Positions 18,160 through 27,991 of a DNA stretch of 54,181 bases are shown here, piece after piece (position 1 is the stretch's first letter; each line of letters starts with the position of its first letter). Both the position numbers and the translations under genes were made by a program. The notes under the pieces were generated by a model. It was not told where the DNA came from. It did no database searches and saw only the letters and a list, made by a program, of their open reading frames with translations. This stretch comes from Opitutaceae bacterium (lineage in GTDB: Bacteria > Verrucomicrobiota > Verrucomicrobiia > Opitutales > Opitutaceae): NCBI GenBank assembly GCA_017994935.1, contig JAGOJU010000021.1, positions 1-54,181 of the forward strand. Reading direction: 5' to 3'.

Positions 18160-18753
18160 CTAGCCCGGGTTCGTCACGGCATCTCGCACCAAAGCCGCAA
18201 TGTCCGGCGGCAGGTCCAGGCCCAGCGCGGCAAGCTGGGCATGCGGGCTCATCTTGCGCCATGTCTTGCGCAGGATGTCGATGAACTTGTCCCGGGTATA
18301 CTCCGCGTGCTGCGCTGCAAATCCGCTGATCTCCTTTTCCAGAAAAACAAGACAGGCCGCATCCTCGAGCATCTGCGTCCCGGGATTGTCCCTAAGATTG
18401 CTCTTCGCCACCCAGGCGGCAGCTTCCGCGACCTCATGTTCGGGCAATCCCGCCTGGAGGAGCAGTTCGCGGGTCTTCTCGGACTGCCGGACATAGAGCA
18501 GCCGCCGCCACTTGTGATATCCCACCTTTCCCAATGGGAACGTCGATCGCGGCACCGACCAACGCTCCAAGTGCTGGCAACGGGCCGCCAGCCGCAGCAG
18601 GGATGACGCCAAGGGATCGAGCCGGGCAACCCACCCCTCCATCGCATCGGCATACGCCAGTTCCGCCGGGAGCCCATCAGGCGTCCGCTGCGGGTCGGCG
18701 GCATGGGCCTGATCGATCAGGTTGCGGGCGCGGGAATAGGGAGTTTCCGACAT
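18160..18753 (-). CDS. DUF4202 domain protein
   Basis: A soluble 197-residue protein that matches DUF4202 across its length: ARNLIDQAHAADPQ, ELAYADAMEGWVARLDP, LLRLAARCQHLERWSVPRSTFPLGKVGYHKWR and DAACLVFLEKEISGFA. The paired H and D/E residues (CQHLERW, EDAACLVFLE) give it an HD-like helical look, so metal binding is possible, but no activity is established. It has its own ATG with no obvious partner gene, and xylA is divergent from it. Confidence 0.8.
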   Translation of the reverse strand: MSETPYSRARNLIDQAHAADPQRTPDGLPAELAYADAMEGWVARLDPLASSLLRLAARCQHLERWSVPRSTFPLGKVGYHKWRRLLYVRQSEKTRELLLQAGLPEHEVAEAAAWVAKSNLRDNPGTQMLEDAACLVFLEKEISGFAAQHAEYTRDKFIDILRKTWRKMSPHAQLAALGLDLPPDIAALVRDAVTNPG

Positions 18754-18893
18754 GAGTGCGAGCCATCGATTGTGACTCTCATTGCAATGAACTCACGCCG
18801 TAACTTCCCGCCACCTCAAAATTCGGCTGGTTTTCCGGCCTGCTCGGCGATTGGCTGACCTTCCCTCCATTTCATTCTTCCCCGTCCCATCCC

Positions 18894-20228
<1,335 letters not shown>

Positions 20229-20256
20229 TCCGCGACGCGAGGCCTGCGACCCTGAT

Positions 20257-20287
20257 ACGCCCCGCCTTTGCCGGCAGGGCGTTTTTT
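20257..20287 (+). terminator. Rho-independent terminator of xylA
   Basis: ACGCCC pairs with GGGCGT and, inside it, GCC pairs with GGC around a TTTGCC loop, with single C and A bulges between the two stems. A run of six T follows directly. It sits 29 bases after the xylA stop and also faces the convergent 2Fe-2S gene. Confidence 0.85.
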
Positions 20288-20315
20288 GTCGAAATCCGCC
20301 AGGCAGCGAGCGTGC

Positions 20316-20810
20316 TCAGGGCACCGTTGCAATCTCGGTCTTTGGCTGCGCAGCGAGTTCGGCGGCGCGATGAATGCCCGCACGTATGCGTTGATAGGTC
20401 CCGCAGCGACAGAGATTGCCCGCCATCGCGGAATCGATGTCCGCATCGGTCGGCTTCGGATTCTTCGCAAGCAGCGCGGCCGCACTCATGATCTGGCCCG
20501 CCTGGCAATAGCCGCATTGGGCGACATCGTCGTCGATCCACACCTGCTGCAGGGGATGGAGCAGACGTTTCGAGTCCGCCGCCAGGCCTTCGATCGTGAC
20601 AACCTTCCTGCCGGCCACCTTGGACACCGGCGTCGAGCAGGATCGTTCGGCTTCCCCGTCGATGTGAACTGTGCACGCGCCACACATCGCCATGCCACAG
20701 GCGTACTTCGTGCCCGTCAGCCCCAGGTGATCCCTCAACACCCACAACAGCGGCGTCGCCGGATCGACATCCACCTTCCGTTCAACACCGTTGATGTTCA
20801 GAGTAATCAT
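20316..20810 (-). CDS. Orphan (2Fe-2S) subunit of a molybdenum hydroxylase
   Basis: This 164-residue protein is the small iron-sulfur subunit of xanthine-oxidase-family enzymes, closest in layout to isoquinoline 1-oxidoreductase alpha (IorA). The plant-ferredoxin cluster uses Cys38, 43, 46 and 58 ([16 protein letters not shown]). The helical-domain cluster uses Cys99, 102, 134 and 136 ([10 protein letters not shown] and [11 protein letters not shown]). It would pass electrons from a Mo-containing large subunit to an acceptor. No large subunit is found on either side: the gene is flanked by convergent xylA and a divergent zinc-ribbon gene. Confidence 0.9.
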   Translation of the reverse strand: MITLNINGVERKVDVDPATPLLWVLRDHLGLTGTKYACGMAMCGACTVHIDGEAERSCSTPVSKVAGRKVVTIEGLAADSKRLLHPLQQVWIDDDVAQCGYCQAGQIMSAAALLAKNPKPTDADIDSAMAGNLCRCGTYQRIRAGIHRAAELAAQPKTEIATVP

Positions 20811-20982
20811 AAAAACAGGGGCAATAACCGGTATGCGGAATGGTCGGAAAAGAAAGGGTGCCCTTAAAATCCGGGGAACCCTTTACTGCACCGTTGCCGA
20901 TCCGCCTTCAAGCTTGAAGCCATTGTGAGGGTGGCGCTGCGCGACGCCTTGAAATGAACGCGGGTTGGACTTGAATGTCGCC

Positions 20983-21261
20983 GTGAAGTCCACCCGAGCC
21001 CCTTTCGAATGCCCCAACTGCGGAGCCGACGTGCCGGCAAACGCGAGGGCTTGCCCGGAATGCGGTGCGGATGAACGCACCGGCTGGAACGAAGAAGCCA
21101 CCCGCTACGACGGACTCGACCTGCCTTCGTCCGAAGACAATCCCTCGCCTGACAGACCCAGACGATCGAAGACATCCCTGGGAATATCCCGATTCTGGTG
21201 GATCATCGGTATCGCCCTGGCCCTGCTCCTCATCTACCTCCAGATCCGCGGCGTCTTTTAG
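20983..21261 (+). CDS. Small zinc-ribbon protein with C-terminal membrane anchor
   Basis: The roughly 92-residue protein starts with a zinc ribbon, FECPNCGADVPANARACPECGADE (two CxxC pairs). A short acidic linker beginning YDGLDLPSSEDN follows, then a single hydrophobic segment (FWWIIGIALALLLIYLQI). The role is unknown. Such proteins may be membrane-tethered metal or protein sensors, but that is speculation. GTG 20983 is chosen because the conserved part begins right after it. TTG 20965 is an alternative, and neither has a clear ribosome-binding site. Confidence 0.65.
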   Translation: MKSTRAPFECPNCGADVPANARACPECGADERTGWNEEATRYDGLDLPSSEDNPSPDRPRRSKTSLGISRFWWIIGIALALLLIYLQIRGVF

Positions 21262-21273
21262 AGGGCAAGCTCG

Positions 21274-21331
21274 ACAGGGTCAGCCCATAATCCCTATTGT
21301 AACCATCGCGAACATTAGGGGCTGCCCCTGT
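21274..21331. repeat. Imperfect inverted repeat between convergent genes
   Basis: ACAGGGTCAGCCC (21274-21286) and GGGCTGCCCCTGT (21318-21330) are complementary except at one position, separated by 31 bases. The right arm overlaps the end of the CE15 esterase gene. It could act as a bidirectional terminator for the two convergent genes or be a relic of a REP-type element; no T-run decides it. Confidence 0.5.
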
Positions 21332-22676
21332 TGGAGCCTCCTCTCGCACCCACCCGCAGGTACTTGTCAGCGAAATTCAGGTACTGGGCCCAGTCATAGG
21401 CCGTGATATCGTGTTTTCCGGTGCGGAGATGGTACCTCACGGTGTCGCCCACGGGTGTATCGACCGGTGGCATTTCATCGACGCCCACTCCTGACTTTCC
21501 GAAAAGCGAGTAAACGGGTCCGGCTGCCTTGGCACTGAGGAATTCCCCTTTCGGATCCGCCCATTGGTCCTCGCTGGCACTTGCGACGTAAAGCGGTCGC
21601 GGCGCAATCAGCGCCAGCAGTTCATGCTGATCGATCGGCAGCGCCGACTCATTGTCGTCGTAAAACCGAAAACGCTTCGCGAACCAGTGCGGAAAGGCCT
21701 TGTTGATCAATCCCACGGTCTCGCCGTAAACGCGCTTGCTGAGAGCGGCTCCCCCGCAGCCACTGTCATTTGAAATCACCATCGCAAAACGCTCATCCTG
21801 CGCCCCCGCCCACAACGCCGTCTTGCCCAGCCGCGAATGCCCGTGAACAGCGACCCGATGGGCGTCCACACTCGAATCCGTTTCGAGGTAGTCGAGTGCC
21901 CGGCTCAAGCCCCAGGCCCACACGCCAATCGCTCCCCAGCCATCGTCGGCACGACCTTCCGTGCCTCCCATCGCAAACAACGGCGCCACGTTCTCATCGA
22001 GCCCTCCCACACGATCGGGACAAAGATCCTGATACCACGCGGTAGCCGTCGCATATCCCCGATCAATCACCGTCTCGATCTGCCAGCGCTCCGCCTGTTC
22101 CCCACGCCCAACAGTAGGCCGATCCGTTCCGCGTGGTGACTTCGGCAACGGCTTTCCCGGCGGGAAAACGACCACGGGGTCCGCCAATGCGATTCCCGGA
22201 TCGGAATCCACCGAGTGGTTTCCACCAAAATTGAGCCCGAGAAAGACCGCTGGCGGCAACGTGACGTGGTTCGGCACATACATCAGCAGCCGCATGCGCG
22301 GACCCTGATTGCCCTTGGTAAACCAGATCGTGATCTCCTTCCGGGTCGCACGTCCACCCAATGCCGCAGTGTCCTTCGAGGTCATTTCGTAGTGCACGCT
22401 CTTAAGCTTCCGCGTCGGCGTGCGACCATATTCCTCCCTTGAAAACAATTCGAGCAACTCAGGCCGGCGTTTCTCCATCCATTGCTCCGGTGTCCTGATT
22501 CGCGTTCCATCCCCCGCAACCAATGGGTCTGGCAGCGTGTAGGGCACCACCTTCGACTCTTCCGTGATGGCAGCCGCCGGGACGGCCGCAGAGGTCAGTG
22601 GGAATACGCTCATGAGGGCAAGAAGACTGAGTGTCGACGCAATGGGCGGGGGATTGAACCGGTGCGGGGAAATCAT
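21315..22676 (-). CDS. CE15 glucuronoyl esterase
   Basis: A secreted carbohydrate esterase of family CE15, which cleaves ester bonds between lignin alcohols and 4-O-methyl-glucuronic acid side chains of xylan. A signal peptide spans about residues 1-31. The serine nucleophile elbow is VHGHSRLGKTALWAGA (Ser281), the CE15 signature. The catalytic His is in RTGKHDITAYDW (His422). The acidic residue is either in the loop after NDSGCGGAALSKR or near ASEDQWADPKGE, where bacterial CE15 enzymes carry a non-canonical acid. ALDYLETDSSVDAHRVAVHG and LIAPRPLYVASA are also typical. Residue roles are inferred from family knowledge. It is on the same strand as, and 79 bases after, the chorismatase gene. Confidence 0.9.
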   Translation of the reverse strand: MISPHRFNPPPIASTLSLLALMSVFPLTSAAVPAAAITEESKVVPYTLPDPLVAGDGTRIRTPEQWMEKRRPELLELFSREEYGRTPTRKLKSVHYEMTSKDTAALGGRATRKEITIWFTKGNQGPRMRLLMYVPNHVTLPPAVFLGLNFGGNHSVDSDPGIALADPVVVFPPGKPLPKSPRGTDRPTVGRGEQAERWQIETVIDRGYATATAWYQDLCPDRVGGLDENVAPLFAMGGTEGRADDGWGAIGVWAWGLSRALDYLETDSSVDAHRVAVHGHSRLGKTALWAGAQDERFAMVISNDSGCGGAALSKRVYGETVGLINKAFPHWFAKRFRFYDDNESALPIDQHELLALIAPRPLYVASASEDQWADPKGEFLSAKAAGPVYSLFGKSGVGVDEMPPVDTPVGDTVRYHLRTGKHDITAYDWAQYLNFADKYLRVGARGGSNRGSP

Positions 22677-22755
22677 GCCTCCACCGAAACAGATGAGGTA
22701 TTCAAGGCAACCAGCGAAAAACGTCCAAGGGGACAGCCCGATCTTCCCGGCGCAC

Positions 22756-23673
22756 CTATCCGATGAGCGTCGCTTCTATCTCGACGGAAAGCGCTTTCCG
22801 GCAGATGTCTGCCCGCAGGTAGGATACACCATCGCCCTGTCTAAGGAGTCGCGATTCCAACACCTGCGCAACCGTCCGCTGATCGCGGGCTTCCCTCAGG
22901 TAAACCTTGAAGGTCCGCGTCCAGAGGCGTCCTACCGGCGTGCCCGAGAGGGTGACACCGCATTCGGTGGCAATCGACTCCAGGTTCTCCAGCGTCACGT
23001 CAAGCTGCGCCCCGACATCACCGGACGCCATGGTCGCATGCCCGCGGATGGCCGCCGTCCCCGAAATGAAGATCCCCGACGCCGTCACCCCGCGCACCAC
23101 GGTAGCCCGCGCAAAACTCGGAGAGCGGGGACCGTAGTCGTCCGGATACTCGTAGGCCGGTACCTGGAGAGGGTTCTCGAAATGATGCGGCACCGAACGC
23201 GAGGCTGCAAACACCACGCTCAAGCAGCCCGAATCAGTCCCCACCGCAGAGCCGGAGGGAAGGCTCTTCTTGAAGCCGGAGCCAAGCTTCTCCTCGAAGG
23301 CGAGCGAGCGACCGCGACAGAATATCCGGTAGTTCTCGATTCCTGCTGCTCCCGACGCATTGATCGCCGGCACGTAGTTCCAGATCCGCGCGAGATGGAA
23401 AGTCCGGCTCGCCGCGAGAATCGAGTCATACAGCGTCCGGGTTTCCCGTTCCAGCGTCGAGGGAGTCACGGGCACCGACGCCATCCCCAGAAGCCATTCC
23501 CCCGCATCGAACAGTTCGAGCACCCCCTCCCGGCCGCGACACACTGCGGGCCCGAATAGCGACTCGACCGCCTCCCCAGCCAGAACCGGAACACCGACAT
23601 CAAGCACACCAGCCCCCTTGCCCTTCAATGAAATGCCAAACCGGGAGATCAACTGTGTCGCAGCCAAAGCCAT
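22756..23673 (-). CDS. FkbO/Hyg5-type chorismatase
   Basis: A 305-residue protein of the chorismatase family (FkbO, Hyg5, XanB2), which hydrolyses chorismate to a dihydroxycyclohexadiene carboxylate or to 3-/4-hydroxybenzoate depending on subclass. Recognisable segments are FHLARIWNYVPAIN, ENYRIFCRGRSLAFEEK, SAVGTDSGCLSVVFAA and FENPLQVPAYEYPDDYGPRSPSFARATVV. ISGTAAIRGHATMASGDVGAQLDVTLENL follows, which is the YjgF/RidA-like C-terminal half of the family. It is divergent from a GntR regulator and the glcDF genes. Subclass cannot be decided by eye. Older annotations call relatives pteridine-dependent deoxygenases. Confidence 0.82.
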   Translation of the reverse strand: MALAATQLISRFGISLKGKGAGVLDVGVPVLAGEAVESLFGPAVCRGREGVLELFDAGEWLLGMASVPVTPSTLERETRTLYDSILAASRTFHLARIWNYVPAINASGAAGIENYRIFCRGRSLAFEEKLGSGFKKSLPSGSAVGTDSGCLSVVFAASRSVPHHFENPLQVPAYEYPDDYGPRSPSFARATVVRGVTASGIFISGTAAIRGHATMASGDVGAQLDVTLENLESIATECGVTLSGTPVGRLWTRTFKVYLREARDQRTVAQVLESRLLRQGDGVSYLRADICRKALSVEIEATLIG

Positions 23674-23761
23674 GAAAATCGAGGATAGGTACCGTGTAGT
23701 TCAAACTGTCGCACAGACTCTCGCACGGATGCCAGCTCCCAATCAAACCCACAAAGTCTCC

Positions 23762-23796
23762 TTGACTTTCCATAAGTGGTCTGACCTCTTACCACT
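23762..23796 (+). promoter_or_regulatory. Probable GntR operator and promoter
   Basis: AGTGGT (23775-23780) and ACCACT (23791-23796) are inverted with a 10-base spacer, and TGGTCTGACC inside it is close to the TnGTnnnACnA site of FadR-subfamily GntR proteins. TTGACT (23762-23767) is a possible -35 box. The site touches the GntR start codon (23798), which fits autorepression, and lies about 100 bases from the divergent chorismatase start. Confidence 0.5.
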
Positions 23797-23797
23797 A

Positions 23798-24496
23798 ATG
23801 TTACCTCCTTTGGCCAAACGTGTTCCTGTCGTCGCTGGCATCTGCGAGCGTCTGGTAATGCAATACCGGGAAAAGGAGTGGCTGCCCGCCGAGCGCGACC
23901 TTTCACAGCAGCTCGGGGTCAGCCGGCCCGCCCTGCGGGAAGCCATCCAGCGACTGGAAATCCAGGGGCTCCTCGAGGTGAAACACGGCATCGGCGTACG
24001 GGTGGTGGACAACCCCAGCGCGCCGGTGAGTGCGACCCTTTTGCGAGCGCTTCCGGATTTTGAACAGCGGCTGCGCCAGTTTGCCGAGGCCCGCGTCCTC
24101 ATCGAACCCGAACTCGCGCGCCGCGCCGCCGGCAACCCCACCACCGAAGGGACGCAGCGGCTCGAGGCCCTGCTGGACAGCATGGAGGACGCTGGCGAAC
24201 ACGTGGAAGAGGCGGTGCGCGCCGATCTGGAATTTCACCGTACGATCGCAGCTCTCGCCGGAAATCGTGTCCTGGCACTGATGATCGGATCCATGGCCGA
24301 ACTCGAGGAGGAATCGCGTCGCATCACGCTCGCACGCGTCGGATTCGCCGCCGCGCGACTCCAGCACAGGCGCATCGTCGAAGCCATCGTGGCCGGCGAC
24401 GAACGGGCCGCGCACAACGCCATGCTCACTCACGTGCTCGCCGCACAACGCGAGTCCAACCGCTCCGCAACCCCTCCCCCCAATGAAGGCTCCTGA
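23798..24496 (+). CDS. GntR/FadR-family transcription regulator (FCD domain)
   Basis: A repressor-type regulator of about 232 residues. The winged helix near the N-terminus reads WLPAERDLSQQLGVSRPALREAIQRLEIQGLLEVKHGIGVRV, the GntR signature. The all-helical FCD effector domain follows (EARVLIEPELARRAA, then RADLEFHRTIAALAGNRVLALMI and LQHRRIVEAIVAGDERAAHNAMLTHV). Its metal/ligand residues D, H and H fit the DxxFH...H pattern. The start at ATG 23798 is preferred because upstream sequence in frame is non-conserved and carries the operator. It overlaps glcD by 14 bases. FCD regulators of glycolate or lactate oxidase operons are common, so a 2-hydroxyacid effector is likely. Confidence 0.9.
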   Translation: MLPPLAKRVPVVAGICERLVMQYREKEWLPAERDLSQQLGVSRPALREAIQRLEIQGLLEVKHGIGVRVVDNPSAPVSATLLRALPDFEQRLRQFAEARVLIEPELARRAAGNPTTEGTQRLEALLDSMEDAGEHVEEAVRADLEFHRTIAALAGNRVLALMIGSMAELEEESRRITLARVGFAAARLQHRRIVEAIVAGDERAAHNAMLTHVLAAQRESNRSATPPPNEGS

Positions 24497-25904
24497 CTTC
24501 ATCCCCGCCCTTCGCGCCGCCCTGCCCGACGTCACCCTCCTGACGGACCGTGAAGACCTTCTTCCCTACGGCTTCGACGGCACTGCAACCCTGAAGGGCG
24601 CGCCGGCGTGCGTCCTCTTTCCCAGAAGCGCACAGGAGGTGTCCACAGTCATCCAGTTCGCGCGCGAACGCCACATACCCGTTGTCACCCGCGGAAGCGG
24701 CACCGGCCTTTCCGGCGGCAGTGTCCCGGTGGAAGGCTGCATCGTGCTCTGCCTGGTGGACATGAATCGTATCCTGGAACTGGATACGAAGAACCTGACC
24801 CTCCTCGCCGAACCGGGCGTCCTGACCCAGCGCATCTTCGATGCAGCCGACGCCGCCGGTCTGTTCTATCCGCCCGACCCAGGGTCCATGAAGATCAGCA
24901 CCATCGGCGGAAACGTCGCCGAGAACGCCGGTGGCCTGCGCGGACTGAAGTACGGCGTGACACGCAACTATGTGATGGGACTCGAGGTCGTCCTGCCCGA
25001 CGGCTCAATCGTCTGGCTCGGCAACAAGTGCGTCAAGGACGTCGCCGGATACAACCTGCGCGATCTCTTCATCGGCAGCGAGGGCACGCTCGGGGTCGTC
25101 ACCAGGGTGCTACTCAAGCTTCTGCCAAAGCCGGCAGCCCGCCAGACCTTGCTTGCGACCTATGCGTCAATGGACGCGGCAGCTGAAACCGTTTCAGCGA
25201 TCATCGCCGAAAAAATCATCCCCTGCACCCTCGAATTCCTCGACCAGCGAACGCTGCGCTGCGTCGAGGCGTATGCTTCCGTGGGACTGCCCGTCGAGGC
25301 GGAGGCGCTGCTGCTCATCGAGACCGACGGGCATCCCGATGCCGTGGCCGACGAGGCCGCACGCATTGAGGCTATCTGCTCCCGCCACCAGGCGATCGCA
25401 GTCCGGCGCGCTGCCACCGCCGATGAGGCGGTGCGCCTCGCGACCGCACGCCGCAGCGCCTTCTCCGCCCTCGCACGCATGCGCCCGACCACCATCCTCG
25501 AGGACGCCACCGTCCCGCGGAGCGAACTCGCGAACATGATCCGCTTCATCAGCGCAGCCGCGAAGAGGCACAATGTCACGGTGGCGACGTTCGGTCACTT
25601 CGGTGACGGCAACCTTCATCCGACCTTTCTCACGGACGAGCGCGACGCCGACGAAATGCACCGCGTGGAGCAGGCCATGCGGGAGATCTTCGATCACACC
25701 TTCTCCCTCGGCGGCACCATCACGGGCGAGCACGGCGTGGGCCTTGCCAAGAAGGCGTTTCTCCCGAAACAACTCGGCGATGCCAGCCTCGCCCTGCTCA
25801 AGGCGATCAAACGCACGCTGGACCCGCACGGCATCATGAATCCGGGCAAGATTTTCGACCTCGATGAGACTGCGGGCACAGGAACAAAAACCCATGACGC
25901 CTGA
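24483..25904 (+). CDS. glcD: FAD-linked 2-hydroxyacid oxidase/dehydrogenase, GlcD-like
   Basis: This is the flavin subunit of a glycolate or D-lactate type oxidoreductase. The PCMH-type FAD domain runs through GAPACVLFPRSAQEVSTVIQFARERHIPVVTRGSGTGLSGG, NLTLLAEPGV, PPDPGSMKISTIGGNVAENAGGLRGLKYG and DLFIGSEGTLGVVTRVLLKLLP. The C-terminal FAD-oxidase domain has TFGHFGDGNLHPTFL and the GEHGVGLAKKAFL motif with metal-binding His residues. Length (473 residues) matches E. coli GlcD. It overlaps the next gene by 11 bases, so the two are probably translated together. No glcE-like second flavin gene is present, so the enzyme is a two-component GlcD/GlcF type. Exact substrate uncertain. Confidence 0.92.
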   Translation: MKAPDFIPALRAALPDVTLLTDREDLLPYGFDGTATLKGAPACVLFPRSAQEVSTVIQFARERHIPVVTRGSGTGLSGGSVPVEGCIVLCLVDMNRILELDTKNLTLLAEPGVLTQRIFDAADAAGLFYPPDPGSMKISTIGGNVAENAGGLRGLKYGVTRNYVMGLEVVLPDGSIVWLGNKCVKDVAGYNLRDLFIGSEGTLGVVTRVLLKLLPKPAARQTLLATYASMDAAAETVSAIIAEKIIPCTLEFLDQRTLRCVEAYASVGLPVEAEALLLIETDGHPDAVADEAARIEAICSRHQAIAVRRAATADEAVRLATARRSAFSALARMRPTTILEDATVPRSELANMIRFISAAAKRHNVTVATFGHFGDGNLHPTFLTDERDADEMHRVEQAMREIFDHTFSLGGTITGEHGVGLAKKAFLPKQLGDASLALLKAIKRTLDPHGIMNPGKIFDLDETAGTGTKTHDA

Positions 25905-27246
25905 TCCGCAGTCGAAACTGGTGAAGCTGGACTACGCGGTCCTTCAGCAATGCATCCATTGCGGCATGTGCCTGCCGACTTGCCCCACCTACAATGAAAC
26001 CGGCCGGGAACGGAATTCACCACGGGGGCGGATTTCGCTCATGCGCGCCATTGCTGACGGCGAACTCGAGGTGACGCGCGAGTTTGGCGAGGAAATGTCC
26101 TACTGCCTCGGCTGCCTCGCCTGCGTGACGGCCTGCCCGGCGGGCGTCGACTATGCCACGCTGATCGAGACCTCGCGCGCCGAGGTCGAGCGCAAGGGCG
26201 TGCTCAGCAGGCCCGGCCGCAGTCTTATCCGGTGGTTCTTTTTCCGGGTGGTCTTCACACGGCCACGGTTGCTTCGCGGCCTCGGGCACCTGCTGCGCTT
26301 CTGGCAGCGCAGCGGGGCACAGGCGTTGAGCAGGAGGATCGGCCTGATGCGCTTGCTGCCCCGGCGCCTGCGTGAGCTTGAACCGCAGGCACCGGCGATG
26401 TGTGCAAAGTTTTCCAATGCGCTGATTGCGCCTGTCGAAAGACCCGCCGCTGGCGGGGTTCGGCACCGTGTGTTGGTCCTGACCGGATGTGTGCAGGACC
26501 TGGCGTTCTCGGACGTCAACCGGGCAACGGTGGACGTCCTGCTTGAGAACGGCTGCGAAGTGCTCACACCACCCACGCAGTCATGCTGCGGATCGCTGCA
26601 GATGCACAACGGCGACGACGATACCGCACGCCTTCTTGCCCGGCGCCAGCTGGATGAAGTCGATCTCTCGAAAATCGACGCCATCATCAGCAATGCCGGG
26701 GGATGCGGATCCCATCTGCGCCACTACGGCAAGATGCTGAAGGACGAGCCGCAGTACGCGGTGCGAGCTGCGGAGTGGTCGCGCAAGCTGAGGGATATCC
26801 ACGAATGGCTTGTCGAAATCGGCTACCGCAAGCCGCGTGCCGCACCTGCATCCTTCGGAGGCAATCCGGCAACGCCCCTCACCTACCAGGAATCGTGTCA
26901 CCTGTGCCACGGACAGAAAATCATACGCCAGCCGCGTGAAATCCTCCAGTCGATCCCCGGAGTCGCCTACAAGGAATGCGCGGAAGCTTCATGGTGTTGT
27001 GGAGCTGCTGGAATCTACAGCGTGACGCAACCGGGCACCTCGGCATGGCTGCAGGAGCGCAAGATCAGGCATCTGGGCGCCACGGGCGCCAGCGTGGTCG
27101 CTTCCGCCAATCCAGGATGCCACCTCCAGCTGCAGAACGGATTCCGCCTCAATGTCACCGACGGCACACGCGCGGAACCGCGTGTTGCCCACCCGATCGT
27201 CCTGCTCGCAGAAGCCTACGCTGCGGAAAAGAAGGCTTCCGGATAA
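25894..27246 (+). CDS. glcF: Iron-sulfur subunit GlcF-like, (4Fe-4S) and CCG domains
   Basis: This electron-transfer subunit of the 2-hydroxyacid oxidoreductase has about 450 residues. Two ferredoxin motifs sit at Cys20/23/26/30 (CIHCGMCLPTCP) and Cys71/74/77/81 (CLGCLACVTACP). Two CCG domains follow: GCVQDLAFSDVNRAT with SCCGSLQMHNGD, and ESCHLCHGQKIIRQPR with WCCGAAGIYSVTQP. These CCG modules bind clusters in heterodisulfide-reductase-like proteins. A basic amphipathic segment (about 100-165, FFFRVVFTRPRLLRGLGHLL) may associate with the membrane. ATG 25894 overlaps the glcD end. It would hand electrons from GlcD to the quinone pool. Confidence 0.9.
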   Translation: MTPDPQSKLVKLDYAVLQQCIHCGMCLPTCPTYNETGRERNSPRGRISLMRAIADGELEVTREFGEEMSYCLGCLACVTACPAGVDYATLIETSRAEVERKGVLSRPGRSLIRWFFFRVVFTRPRLLRGLGHLLRFWQRSGAQALSRRIGLMRLLPRRLRELEPQAPAMCAKFSNALIAPVERPAAGGVRHRVLVLTGCVQDLAFSDVNRATVDVLLENGCEVLTPPTQSCCGSLQMHNGDDDTARLLARRQLDEVDLSKIDAIISNAGGCGSHLRHYGKMLKDEPQYAVRAAEWSRKLRDIHEWLVEIGYRKPRAAPASFGGNPATPLTYQESCHLCHGQKIIRQPREILQSIPGVAYKECAEASWCCGAAGIYSVTQPGTSAWLQERKIRHLGATGASVVASANPGCHLQLQNGFRLNVTDGTRAEPRVAHPIVLLAEAYAAEKKASG

Positions 27247-27271
27247 CCTTCTTGTCGGCAGCCCCCCGGGA

Positions 27272-27991
27272 TCAGCCCGGCCTTCCGCCGGATTCCACCC
27301 ATCGCACCGCGTGACGCACGAGCGACGTCACGTCCTTCAAACCCAGCTTCTCCTTGATGTGACTGCGATGCACATCGATCGTCTTCGAGCTGAGGTGAAG
27401 CTGCGCGGCGATTTCCCGCGTGCTCTTCCCGTGTCCGATCAGCTGGAAGATCTCGAATTCCCGGTCGGTGAGTTTCTGGATGGGCGACGTGGAGCCCCGC
27501 GGTCTCGTTCCTGAAAGTGCGTCGAGGATGCGGGCCGTGATGCGGGGACTCACATGCACCTCGCCGTCGAGAACCTGGCGGATCGCCGCCAGGAGCTTGT
27601 CACCTCCCGCCTCCTTCATGACATATCCGCGCGCACCTGCACGCAGCGCCCGCTCCGCATAGACGATCTCGTCGTGCATCGACACGACCAGCACCGCAAG
27701 GCTCGGTGCGGCGGCGAGCATGTCCTTGATGAATTCGAGTCCCCCTCGACCGGGCATGGTGAGATCCGTGAGCACCAGGTCGGGCTTCAGTGCGGGCAGC
27801 GCCCGTAGCGCCTCGGCGGGATTCCCCGCCTCGCCGCATACAGCAAGGTCAGGTTGCCGGTCGATCAGTTGCGCAAGACCGGCCCGCATGAAGGGGTGAT
27901 CATCCACAAGCAGGATGCGCCGACGCCCCGGCGTGCCAACGGGATTGCCGTTGGATGCCGCCCCAGGCGCTTGATCATGGATCCGTTTCAT
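27272..27991 (-). CDS. NarL/FixJ-type response regulator
   Basis: A 239-residue transcription factor with an N-terminal receiver (RRRILLVDDHPFMRAGLAQL, phosphoacceptor Asp76 in LVLTDLTMPGRGG, VLVVSMHDE) and a C-terminal LuxR-type helix-turn-helix (LTDREFEIFQLIGHGKSTREIAAQLHLSSKTIDVHRSHIKEKLGL). ATG 27991 is chosen because it overlaps the stop of the upstream kinase gene as ATGA. The longer frame to 28318 lies inside that kinase gene. It is the output of the four-gene module and ends 26 bases from convergent glcF. Confidence 0.93.
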   Translation of the reverse strand: MKRIHDQAPGAASNGNPVGTPGRRRILLVDDHPFMRAGLAQLIDRQPDLAVCGEAGNPAEALRALPALKPDLVLTDLTMPGRGGLEFIKDMLAAAPSLAVLVVSMHDEIVYAERALRAGARGYVMKEAGGDKLLAAIRQVLDGEVHVSPRITARILDALSGTRPRGSTSPIQKLTDREFEIFQLIGHGKSTREIAAQLHLSSKTIDVHRSHIKEKLGLKDVTSLVRHAVRWVESGGRPG

